DNA of 12,642 bases from Tieghemiomyces parasiticus (GCA_027575765.1 JANBPT010001193.1:1-12642), one strand, 5' to 3'. Shown: positions 1 to 9,539, numbered from the stretch's first letter. Notes: generated from the sequence alone by a model not told the origin. A program made the numbers and translations.

Positions 1-965
1 TCTCAAAATTAAGTCCACGCCACCCTCCCTCTATTTCATTTTTTCCCTTCGGTTAATTTCGAAATTTTCCGAAATGGTGAAAGTCGGGCCAGGAAATATG
101 GGGGTGGGGTTCGTTGTGTGGCGCTACTAGCGGGGACTGACCAAGGACTTATCGGCGCTCACGCGTGGAGGGTATGCGTGCATGATTTTGTGTTACTATG
201 GCGTGCGTGGCTTTCCAAACGGTGAGAAGGAAAAAAGTATCAGGAAATAGCGTGCCTAAACCCCCCCGATGGCCTCAGCCATCCCCCCTCACTTGCCCTT
301 GTGGCGTGATGGCCGTGGGCGGATAGGCCCACACATGTGTCCAAAACGAGCGAGGAGCCATAAATATAACCACGGCTTCGTTCCATTATGCCACTGGGGA
401 GACCATTAGAAACGAACTAATTGCAGGAACGAGCTCCGACCGTGCGATCCCCTCCCTTCCCTCATTGGTGGTCGACATAGTGGCGCCATTGCGCTGCGAA
501 GATGGGGGGGGGTGAGAAAGTAGGCTTTTCCTCTGGCCTAAGTGCGGAACGATAGACTAGTCGGCTTGACATCACGTTGAGGTAGTCGATGGTTGGTTTG
601 TCTGCGGGCAGAAATCCCTGTCAGCAGGAGACCTAACGACACCCAACCCCTCTCCTTCTTCTACACACGCGCGCGCCAATATGGGGTTATGAGTGGGGCG
701 AGTGCTTGCCGTGTTACAACCCGATCATTATCTATTAGCACGAGTAGTCTGGAATCCTCCCTCTGACAGACCTAGCTCTAGCGACCAACCTTTACTCCCC
801 CTTCCCTCCGCCCCATTCCCAGACAAGCTTCAGGACGAGTAACTTGCTTCTGACGCGGCCCTCTGCTGGCCAGGCACACTACCCTCTCTCGTACTTACCC
901 GGCAACTGCGGCATGGACTTCATACCTTTGGCAGCTGATAGCCATGTCGCCCATTGGCCACCCGA
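1..965. other. Gene-free stretch, left edge
   Basis: No gene is supported. The strand is pyrimidine-rich in blocks (for example around 451-462, 645-663 and 795-820) and has a C7 run at 261-267 and a G9 run at 504-512. The dyad at 48-73 is the only clear structure. An ATAAATATAA stretch at about 360-369 is TATA-like but points to no gene I can see. Confidence 0.5.
48..73. repeat. 26-bp near-perfect dyad with a 12-bp perfect core
   Basis: TTCGG...CCGAA arms enclose a perfect AATTTCGAAATT core; only two base pairs of the 13 mismatch. The outer CGG and CCG triplets resemble the spaced half-sites of fungal zinc-cluster regulators, here with a 16-bp gap. No adjacent gene is identified, so a role as an operator is only a possibility. 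Confidence 0.5.
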
Positions 966-1330
966 GTTATCTGATGTACCGTTCAGGCGCGGGAACGACG
1001 GGCCCCCTCCCCGCTGTCACCGGCGAATGGGAAGCACCAGGCAAAGTTATCTGATGCTTTTAATGGCCGGTTACAAACACCACTCCCTTAAATATAACGG
1101 GTTCGTAGGAAAACGGAGGAATCGACCGGGAAACGCGGGTAAGCTGATGCCGTACAGGCGTGGTAAACGAAGCCGCAGTCGGGCCGCTTTTTATCGTTAT
1201 CGAATGAGAAGGCGAGGACCAGAGTTATCTGATGCTGTCAACGACAGGGACGAGTGCTTCAAATGGGAGACCTGGTCGCAGGGTGTATGAGAGGGGTAGT
1301 CTAACCCGAGTAAACCGGGTTATCTGATAA
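966..1330. repeat. Degenerate tandem array, five units of about 80-95 bp
   Basis: GTTATCTGATG occurs exactly at 966-976, 1046-1056 and 1224-1234, with one change at 1319-1329 and a diverged form (GTAAGCTGATG) at 1139-1149. Successive anchors are 80, 93, 85 and 95 bp apart. Similarity extends past the anchor. After units 1 and 3 comes CCGTTCAGGCG versus CCGTACAGGCG, then a shared GG and AACGA. Before units 2 and 4 comes CGAATGGGAAG versus CGAATGAGAAG. Spacing is not a multiple of three, so a coding repeat is unlikely. Each anchor contains AGATAA on the minus strand, a GATA-factor-type core. The function is unknown. Confidence 0.7.
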
Positions 1331-4300
1331 TCCGGACGACAGAATTTAAACTACCATGGCGTAAATAGAAATACGGCTGACTTGTCCAATCCGACAGTGC
1401 TCGGGGCGTATGAGATTCCCCCCCCTTCTGCCGCAGTTAGCTTCGTCAGTGGGGCCGGGTGAGTAATCACCTTATCGTCAAGACCCGCTTGGCATCGGAA
1501 CGAAGTCGAGAGGGGCTGAGAGGAGGCTAACAATACCTTAGCTCTCCACTCCCCCCTCTTGTGCCCAATACCGCAAGAGATGAAGCTATCTTCTGAGCTT
1601 AGGATAGGTGTGCTCCAAAAGTGAGTTGGCCGGATCTCGGGTAGACTCGGCTGTTAATATCCTCTTGATCACCTTGAGGACCCGGAAAGAACCTGGTTAA
1701 CGCCCCCCTTAATGCCTAGCCATTTCAGCCCCCCCCCATCTTGTATTGCCCCCTCTATACCAGCTCCCTCCCTCTGGTGACGAAAAAGCACCCCCCCTAA
1801 AACTCCTGGTCGTCCACCCTCCCTCTTTTTTTTTGTTCGCCTTATTTTAGAGATCCTAACAGCCGTAGGATCAGTGTAACCAGTCAACCAACCTTCCTAT
1901 TGATTTATGACCGTAACCGGCACGCACTTCCACCTGTCCACTCGACGCCGGTCGGATTATCGGCTGTCTTATCAGGCGCGCTTGTGCTACCCAACCGAAT
2001 CAATTAAAGCACGCGAACGTGGGCCGCGCTCGGCGATAAGTAGGGTCAAGGGCAGGGCCAGATAATCGGTATCCGATAGTGCTAGGTCGGTGTGTCTCTA
2101 TACCCACAGTCAGCACTGATAAGCTCCAACTCGATTGTATCTTTTTAATTTTCATGCGTCATGCCTAGGCTGATCCGAGATAACTAGCTTCAATAGCATG
2201 ATGCCAGCCTGACATGCTACGGGCCTCAAAAACTTGCCCGATACGATGAAACGGTATCAGAGGAGGTGTCGGGTGAAGACCCGTTCGACCACCGTAATTT
2301 CGGTATGTGGCTCAACGGATATTAATAGATGTCTATATGTTATTGATTGCACCAACCGCCAGTCATTAGACCATCAAAACCAAGCCTGGTAAAATCGATA
2401 GATATAGATATATATACTCACCTGTTTATTATCCGCCGTTTCCACTGCCATCACCACCCTGTCAATTTTCCCTTATGCTCGCATACGTATTCCCACCCTC
2501 CTCTAGCAAACGCTGCCGCACCATCAGGCTCTGGCGTCAAAATGCGGGTTTCCGGGAGTCTTCGGTGGCTAGACTGCTGGAACCTCTTTGATGGTGGTCA
2601 ATTTAACCCCCCACCCTACCCTTCGCTTTCTCCCCGCATTAAAATCCTCGGCCACCGCCACTGAGCATCTAAGATCTAAGTGGCTGACATCATTGGTGTT
2701 ACCTGAGATCGATTTTTATTAAAGAGAACGAGGTCGAGAGAGAGAAGAGGGGCGGGGGGGGCGAGAGGCGTGCATATGTAAAATAAAATAAAGGGTGGTG
2801 GCCCTAACGAATGTAGGGACGTGTTTCTGGAAGGCGCCAATGTCGCCAAGATTCATCTTGTTCCCCCCTCCATAACTGCTGACCCGGACGTTAGGCGTAG
2901 CTTGGTTTTCCTGGATCGATAGATCCGATTAGGTTGGTTTACGGACGTTGACTAAAAAAGAAAGTCGGTAAATTAGAGTGACCTGTTAGCGACTGCTGCC
3001 AGAGTAAAGTCGGAGAAGAGGGAGGGGAGGAGAGGGGGCGGGAGGTAAGGAAGAGGAGGCTGTGTTCACGGCGGTAATACCAGACCGGGGAGGTCGCTGC
3101 GTCGTACACTCATTTGTGACCACCATCGACCCATCCGACTGGTCCTATGTTGTTCATCAGTTAGCCGTGAATACTCGGTTCGTTTATAGGCGTAGACTCC
3201 AACGTAAAGTCATCATTTCATGACTACGGGAAAAGAAGGGATTCTGGCCCTGCAAAGCTCCCTTCCTGGACCAACCCTCTTCCGCCACCGCCGCCTCTCC
3301 CTCCCTCCCCTTCCTCCGCCCGCGTCGGCTCTCCATCTTATCGGCGAGTACTGGTGGCTTGCCCCCCCCCCTCGACCGTGGCTTAGCTAAGAGGGCCTAC
3401 CTGCCTTCCCCCCCCCTCTACGCCTATATACGAGTCCACGTGTCGCCGCCCGTTGGGGTACCTTTGCCATTAATCTCCCTACTGAGTACAACGCCTCAGC
3501 CGAAATATAGCTAAAGCTCGGCTGGATTTGGCACCTTGGATCCGTCTCCTATAGCTGGCTGTGGTAACCAAATGTACCCCTGCAGCAAAGACATTGATAG
3601 ACCCTATAAGAACTCCGAGCACTTTCTAACTGACGGCTGCACTTTTCAAGCTCGATATAGAGGAAGTGTGCTCAAACTCCAGTGATGAAACTTTACGGCG
3701 CGTCGCCCTCGTCTACTTCATCCTCCCCTATCAGTCGCCATATGCCTGGTCGTCACCTGGTCGGGCCCAGGCCAGGCCGCGTTTCATCTGGTTATCAGGT
3801 GAACCAGTGACTGATATATGTGTACCACCCAGCTTGTCGCAAGTGCCCCATCTCCATCGCTTTGCCGATAGGCCTTAGAAGCCAATGGCCATGCCCGGTA
3901 GGTCGGGAGAGGAGAAAGTGGAGGAAGTGAGTGGCTGTTGAATGCAGTACAACACGTTCCCATGGAAGTTGAGTACGGGCGCATTCGTGAGCCACACACC
4001 CTATTCATGGCCGTAGTGCCCGATAGCTATAGTATGTTTTGTTTTAAAAAAGTAAAAGGGAAGAGGTGGGGGGGGTTGGGTGCGATAGACGGAGGCTGTA
4101 TGTAATAGGGGGAGCGCTTGAGTTGGATCACACCGGAACCCCTGGTAAAACAAAATGAAAAGGCAGTCAGCCGTTTGTGGAGCTGGCCCGGTTCATTTCT
4201 TTTGGCTGGGTGGGGGGATGCACTTTGAGTACGACACCCAAATATGGTAATGGTGAATTTAGTAGAGCGAAAGAACTTATGTTGGGGTTGGGATAATGCG

Positions 4301-4620
4301 TCATGGGTGAGATTGTAGACATATCGGCAAACGATAACTGGGGTGGGTATGAGGTGACCATGGGCCCCTCTAATCGCCACCCCTTTCGTCCCCGACGTGC
4401 CCTTGCCTCGGCCGGCCCGGGTTCGCCAACCCCACTACTCTATAGGATTTCTACGTATAGGGTCCAGTCGATCACCCACCGGTCCTCTCAGCCAATTCCT
4501 CCGGCCATCCCCGCACGCACCTCCCACCCCACCTGCTTACTCCAACTTCTCAACTTGGACTTCTTAATACGGCCGTCTGAGCCAGGGAGGCTGAAACAGG
4601 CGTGTTGCAGGCCGTGTCCG
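1331..4620. other. Gene-free stretch with homopolymers and polypurine tracts
   Basis: No exon, RNA gene or transposon protein is recognisable on either strand; open frames here are short and match nothing known. Contents include C runs at 1418-1425, 1729-1737, 1791-1797, 3362-3371 and 3408-3416, G runs at 2754-2761 and 4068-4075, and purine tracts near 2737-2766 and 3011-3059. GATAA/TTATC pentamers cluster between about 1950 and 2180. Two plus-strand AATAAA motifs near 2780-2791 have no gene in front of them. Confidence 0.5.
3020..3042 (+). other. G-quadruplex motif in a polypurine tract
   Basis: G tracts of 3, 4, 5 and 3 with loops of 1, 6 and 1 nt, inside a purine-only stretch around 3011-3059 that is broken by one C and one T. 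The tract could also form triplex DNA. Confidence 0.5.
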
Positions 4621-4657
4621 CTAGGGTAAACCCTTATGTCCGTGTGTGTGTACGTGT

Positions 4658-4674
4658 GGGTGGGTGGGGAGGGG
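4658..4674 (+). other. G-quadruplex motif with single-base loops
   Basis: Four G tracts (3, 3, 4 and 4 Gs) are separated by single bases, the geometry expected to give a very stable parallel quadruplex. A similar four-tract motif lies 390 bp downstream at 5046-5063. Confidence 0.6.
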
Positions 4675-4746
4675 TGATCGACAGGATAGATAACCGGATA
4701 TGGCCGGCAAGCGAGATGACAGGGGAGTTGTTGGCTGCTCTAACCA

Positions 4747-5007
4747 ACCGGCTTGCCAAATGAGGAGCAGGGCCACCGAGCCAGAACAGGTACCTGATAG
4801 TGGACTTCTTGTTGTTATCGCCCGGTGGTGTGTATTAGTATAGGGCAATTAGGTAGGTTGTTGGGCACTGGTGGCTTACCTACTCTGACAGCGCATCAGC
4901 CACGCAAGCGTCAAGCGGCTAAGGTGCAGCATCGGACCGTAAATACCATACCTCCCTGGTTAGGTTAGTCCAATTCCAGCCGCAGTTACCGGCCTGCCAA
5001 ATGCGGA
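4747..5007. repeat. Spaced direct repeat, 18 of 20 bases identical
   Basis: ACCGGCTTGCCAAATGAGGA at 4747-4766 recurs as ACCGGCCTGCCAAATGCGGA at 4988-5007, 241 bp downstream. The similarity stops at the edges. No target-site duplication or transposase frame is associated with it. A chance match is possible. Confidence 0.4.
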
Positions 5008-5045
5008 CATGCCGGCCCAACGGACCTGCTTAACGTCAAAGTGTT

Positions 5046-5063
5046 GGGGTGGGTGGGTGAGGG
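5046..5063 (+). other. G-quadruplex motif
   Basis: Four G tracts (4, 3, 3 and 3 Gs) with loops of 1, 1 and 3 nt on the plus strand. It is the second such motif within 410 bp, in gene-free DNA. Confidence 0.55.
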
Positions 5064-5610
5064 AACAAAGAAGTGCCCCGAGAGCTTCCCTTATCAAGCC
5101 ATCATCTGCTGATCATCTCTGGTTACACACGTCCTTTAGCCACCGTTTGAGGCGTCGTCAGAAAAGGTGTATATGATAATTTGGAGGGGGTGGCAAACTC
5201 GGGCCGGTCGGCACTTGCCCGATGATCTCTTTCTTTACCCTCCCCTGGCGTCTTGGTTCGGATTTGGTCTTGGTGGCAGGGCAATAGGGGGTTGGTGCAT
5301 ATTTTCCGTTAACACTTGGCCGATACGCATCAGAGTTGATACGGATAAGTAATTGCTAAAATGTCCCCCTATTCGAGCGGTCGGGTTAGATGGATGAGAA
5401 ACAGTTCTCTAGTCAGTCTGGTTCTCAACCATGCCTCTCGATTAGGGCCTGTAGGCACTGCGCCGCCCCCTTCTCCTTCCCTCTACAAGCATAACTCGTT
5501 TCACCCAACTCATTAAAGTTGTACTTTCACCCCTTTTTTCCCGATTCACATTTAACGCCCCTTTCTTACCCCTTCGCCTTTCCGCCCTCCTCCCCCATAA
5601 TTAGAGTGAA

Positions 5611-5644
5611 GGGGGGGGGTGGATCTCCGTCGACACCCCCCCCC
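5611..5644. repeat. Strong G:C hairpin made of a G9 and a C9 run
   Basis: GGGGGGGGGTG at 5611-5621 is followed after 12 nt by its exact reverse complement CACCCCCCCCC at 5634-5644. The pairing gives an 11-bp, almost all G:C stem on either strand. No U-tract follows, so it does not look like a bacterial-type terminator. It lies in a region with no supported gene. Confidence 0.6.
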
Positions 5645-6009
5645 GATGGGCTCGCGATATTGAATTTGCCCAATAAAGGCAACCACAAATAAGGGCCTTC
5701 GGTAGCCAATGGATATGGTAGCACCGCCAAGCGTCACCAACTCCCCGACGCCTCACCCTCCCGTTCCATTCACTCGTTATCTTTCCTACTGGTGGGTCCC
5801 CACCATTTTTTCCGACGGGCCTTGTCCTACCTCGCCCTCCTATCGCTCAACATCGCTGCTTAGCGATTGGCCTATAAGTGGCTTTCGTGCGCCTCTCTGC
5901 CCTTCGCCCGCATCTCTCCCCCCTCTGCTTCTCTTGCCTTCGGATGGCGCGCCTAGTAAAAAGACGAGGGAAGAAAGTGGATATTATCATCGTCGGCTTC
6001 AGTTTTCCC

Positions 6010-6027
6010 ATTATTATTATTATTATT
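6010..6027. repeat. (ATT)6 microsatellite
   Basis: Six perfect ATT units in otherwise mixed sequence. It would encode a tyrosine run in an overlapping plus frame, which is one reason that frame looks non-coding. Confidence 0.8.
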
Positions 6028-8134
6028 CCTTGACTCTGCCCATAAGCCTCACACCCGTGGTTCCACAAATTGATTTTTCGTCAGCCAATCCCCCTTATCT
6101 GTCTTGTCGCCATGGTCGCCACCGTTCGGGTATCGGACGGGGCACGGGTTATCGTCAGATCAGTGTATCGAGGTGGTATGGGAGGGGAAAGATATGCTTA
6201 TGCCGTTTGCGCCTGACGTACTTACCTTCCCCCCCCCGCGCTTGCCCTCTATCGCGCTCACTGACGTCCACTCCCCTGAGCTTGGCCGGGTGCGAACGTG
6301 GACGTGGCTAGGTCATTGTGCAACCGCAATCGATGGCCTGATAAGTGGCGTCCAGCTTATCTGTCGCCGTTTGCAGGTCCCGCCCGCTTCCTGCTGAGCT
6401 TTCTTTTTCTTTTTTAACAAGGCTTTATCGGGGATTCCTCCGCCACCACTACTGCCGATTGACCTCCGACCGGCATTATCACGATTAGCGCCAATGTCCT
6501 GCCAAGTAGCACAACTTACTGTTGACTACATATCGACATCCTTTGGCAATGGGGTACCTTGGTGTAGCCCGGGCTGCCTAGCAGTTATTCCAACGACTAC
6601 CACCACGATGTTGACTGCCCTTATCCTAATCGAAATCCCGTCGGCCGGGCTACCCACGCTACGTTGCGGGGCGAGAATGCCAGTTGAATTGGCATGCATT
6701 TAGCTGAAGTATCGATGCAGATGAGCGTGGGCGATATAGCATCATATGCGTCTCTATGCAGTTATATTGCAACCATCCCTATCGGACGACTCTGCCTTTG
6801 CACACATAGACATGTATCTGCGTGTTTGCCATGTTCATTGGAAGGAGGGGTATGACCTAAATGACAACGTTGCTAACGCAGGGGGGAGGAGGTCAGTAGA
6901 AATGGGGTGTCAGAAAGAAATGGGGGCCCCTTTACCCCTGCAGCAGGCTGGCCGCATGCCCTATTTTACTCTAGCCCATCAGCGGCGAGGTTCCAAGGAA
7001 GACTGGGGCAGTGTCCCGGGGCCATCCGAGGCCAGACAGGATCACGCAATGTACTGCGGAATTGGCGGAGGGCAGTCTAGCTATCCGCCCCGGTCGTGGT
7101 GGCTATGGTTGGAAGGGGAATGGTCTAACCAAAGAGTGGGCCGAATTAAACGGTCCAAGGGACGGAGGATCACCCGATGAGCGTCGTTCTCCGTGGCCGG
7201 TGGGCCTATTAGTGGGCAAGGTTTAAGGTGATTTTTTTAGATGCAAGTAATCGTTTTCTAGTTCCTTTTTATCAATTATCATTATTTTTTTTTTTGGGGG
7301 GGGTGATTGCCTGGCATGTGAAAATTAGAAATTGACTTTAGTGATGGGGAAAGGAGAGTGGGAGTAGGCGGCCAAGCTCCAAGGCCGCTATCACTAAGCA
7401 GGCCAGGCGTGGGTCTAACTGATTGGTATAGACGACAGGATCCTGAAGAGACCTGCGGTGATTGGCGAAAAGTCTGCTATGGGCATATGTCAGTCGCTCG
7501 GGTAAGTTTTACCAGCCCACCGAAAGGAGCACGCTATTGTCAGCCGGCGTTGCACCATGTACCAGGCGACCCGTATCTGCCTTTGATTGCCTAACGTAGA
7601 GGAATGTTGGTAGGTACAATGATCGACTTAAACCTCTGCCAAGTCGAGTCATTCTTTTACTCTCCGTGCTGCTCTAGTCTCCCCAGGCATTCCACAGCCG
7701 GAGTGACGCGAGCAGTTGCGGTTCAAGCCAGTGAAGTTAGATGACGTGACCAGCAAAAATAACGGGTCCGGGGGGGGGAACTGAACACATCAGGTACTAA
7801 AAGCGACATGCTGCTGTCAGATGGCGACATACTGAGGCGGTGGGAAGAATGACCATGACGCGTTGACTGTTGGCTACTTTCCCCTGGCAACCCCCCTCCA
7901 ACTAATCGGCCAGCTGATGGTATTATCAGCCAGATCCAAAACCAAAGTGGCCGTGTCTGAAACTTGGGTGGCCGGTGTTTTCCTCGAGGTCTTCACCTGG
8001 GGTATTCTTTTATTGGGGGTGAGCTGAGGGTGATTATACAACTGTGGAGGAGTGCAGTCTTAGCACCACGGTTTCCTGTTTCCCAAGATTCAACCAGGTG
8101 TTGTTTTGTCACAAAGCGCCGTCAGGTTAGAGTA

Positions 8135-8140
8135 TTTATT
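8135..8140 (-). terminator. Poly(A) signal AATAAA for ureidoglycolate lyase
   Basis: On the minus strand this reads AATAAA, 84 nt past the lyase TAG, so it is the probable 3' processing signal of that transcript. A second AATAAA on the same strand lies at 8014-8009 and could be an alternative site. Confidence 0.5.
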
Positions 8141-8223
8141 CACAGGTCACATAGTATACAAAAATGTAGGAGTGTACACACCAGCCCACTGTGGTGCTCA
8201 GGCCATTTACCGTGGAAGTTCTG

Positions 8224-9463
8224 CTACAACTTGGGTCTCGTAGGTTGTTGCTCACCCGGCTCTGGGATGCAGATGTGGACAGGGGCAGCCAGATGCACCA
8301 CCTGACAGTCCTCGACTGCGGCGCCATTCTCCCATATCAGCGTGATGAAGTCCGTTTCCTAGACAAACACGGGGCACGTAGAGTAGATATGTCAGTGCTT
8401 ATTGCGTAAGTATTAGTGATGGTAACGGTCTATACACTCGTTTGCAGCGGTTTAATGGCTCCAGATATTCAGTCTACAATGAATTCGGCAAACCCTGAGT
8501 CGGGCCGTACTTCCACCATTTTTTTAAGACCCACCCCCTTTCACTTACTTGCTCCAGTGCGATCATAGGGTGGTGCCACACACCCGGTCGGTAGCTGACG
8601 CCCTGCCAGCGGTGCGCCACGAAAGCGCGGAGGGTTGACACATCGGGACGGTCGTCTAGGGTATCACGGTCGGGAGGGGTGATGAATTAAGGAAGAGGTG
8701 GCCAGTTTAGGGCAGAGTAATGATAAACTGCACAGCTGGGGGAATCGACTCCCTCGAGTTCTGTAATGCAAAATCCGGTCCGTGCCGTGAGAGCCGCAGA
8801 GCCCGGGTGGGCGTTTATACACTTTACTTTCCCTCCCTCTCACTCCCCCCCCTGTGTACAGCTGTTGCTGTCTTCTACATATACACCGGATTTTGTGCCC
8901 CCCCTCCTCACTCACTACTCTGTTTGGGGAATCCTACCTTTCCCGTTGAGGGCTACAACCACCAGGTACCGATAAGCGCACTGTCTATTGACTGTTCCGG
9001 CGAGTACCCGGTCGGCGCCGTCCGCAGCCAACCGATCAACAGCCCGGTATACCGGGATAAACACTTGAGTGCTATACGGGTGACGTTCGAGAAGCTCGGC
9101 GGGGAACGGCCGGGCGGACCGCGGGGCGCACCGGAAGAAACTCAGATTAGGCTGGGCCGGCGTTGTCACAGTCGTAGGGGTGGCGGTGGTGTAAGGCTGA
9201 GGAGCACTGTTGCCTTTGTCGTCCGGGTTAACGGCGGTGTTAGCTGGCCTTAGGTCCGGTCGGAGGTTGAGTAGCTCGGCAATATGGGCGACCCGTATGG
9301 CCGTACCCTGGTTTGCTTTGATAACCAGAGGGGCGCTGGCGTTTGCGGTGAACGTCGGGGCAGTCCGGGTGGGCATGGCCATTAAGGCGTCCAAGTCAAG
9401 TACGTCACCATATGGGTAGTAGGCGGCCGTCGTCAGAGGCTCAGCAGTCACTGTGCTGGTCAT
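8224..9463 (-). CDS. DAL3: Ureidoglycolate lyase, three exons, complete
   Basis: This enzyme splits ureidoglycolate into glyoxylate and urea, the last step of allantoin (purine) breakdown. Exons on the minus strand are 9463-8938, 8655-8549 and 8358-8224 (TAG stop), giving 255 residues. Both introns (282 and 190 nt) are GT...AG and preserve frame (phase 1, then phase 0). Family hallmarks appear in order: ANQGTA at residues 50-55, NLSFFRC at 106-112, [14 protein letters not shown] at about 124-137, YLVVVAL at 166-172, [10 protein letters not shown] at 178-187, YRPGVWHHP at 197-205 and [10 protein letters not shown] at 221-230. The conserved His, Gln and WHH residues of the active-site region are intact. 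The ATG at 9463 has A at -3; an in-frame GTG two codons upstream is ignored. The protein is longer than yeast Dal3 because of a Pro/Thr-rich insert (about 68-105) and a second insert (about 139-163). It ends in PKL, a possible variant peroxisomal signal. Exon 3 contains an unused GTGAGC donor-like site. The family call is firm; exact exon edges are inferred. Confidence 0.9.
8656..8937 (-). other. Intron 1 of ureidoglycolate lyase, with an 11-bp inverted repeat
   Basis: This 282-nt phase 1 intron runs from GTAGGA to CCCTAG and is the longest in the window. It contains CAAAATCCGGT at 8769-8779 and its exact reverse complement at 8885-8895, enclosing 105 nt that carry C8 and C7 runs on the plus strand. 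In the transcript the arms could pair into a long stem-loop. It could be a structured intronic RNA or chance; no snoRNA boxes were recognised. Confidence 0.7.
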
Positions 9464-9539
9464 TTTCACTTGGTTCTGGTGGTGGATGGGTAGGTAAGAG
9501 CTATAGGAGGATAGCGGAGGGCAAGAGCGCTGGCTGAGG

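Larger units (their letters stand above)
4675..8134. other. Gene-free stretch left of ureidoglycolate lyase
   Basis: No gene is supported. The longest frame (5709-6311, plus) is a Pro/Ser-rich translation of pyrimidine-rich DNA and includes the ATT microsatellite. A frame at 6746-7180 matches no family I know. The stretch holds the 5611-5644 hairpin, a repeated CTTATCTGTC (6094-6103 and 6356-6365), a T11 run abutting a G8 run (7285-7303) and a G9 run at 7770-7778. Confidence 0.5.

Noticed and set aside
844..1290. Plus-strand open frame with PELSD repeated twice
   Set aside because: The repeated residues come from the DNA repeat anchors. Other copies of the anchor fall in different frames, so the repeat is at DNA level, and the frame does not start at an ATG.
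966..1330. Cluster of C/D box snoRNAs
   Set aside because: Unit size fits and CTGATG resembles box sequences, but no unit has both an RTGATGA C box and a separate CTGA D box with closing stems.
2347..2664. Plus-strand frame followed by AATAAA motifs near 2780
   Set aside because: The peptide is His/Pro/Ser-rich with no known motif and begins at a non-ATG codon. The AATAAA copies sit in an A-rich stretch where they are expected by chance.
5709..6311. Longest plus-strand open frame in the left arm, 200 codons
   Set aside because: It is a translation of C/T-rich DNA, dominated by Pro, Ser and Leu, runs through the ATT microsatellite and a C9 run, and shows no domain. The lack of stops follows from base composition.
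6746..7180. Plus-strand frame of 144 codons
   Set aside because: No family motif, no splice context giving a longer protein, and codon use unlike the recognised exons.
7874..8062. Minus-strand open stretch after a cctccacag acceptor, downstream of the lyase
   Set aside because: It could be an exon, but the lyase C-terminus is already complete and followed by AATAAA, and no start codon or neighbouring exon could be joined in frame.
8720..9253. Plus-strand open frame of 177 codons
   Set aside because: It lies antisense to exon 1 and intron 1 of ureidoglycolate lyase, whose family motifs are unambiguous. It has no recognisable domain of its own.
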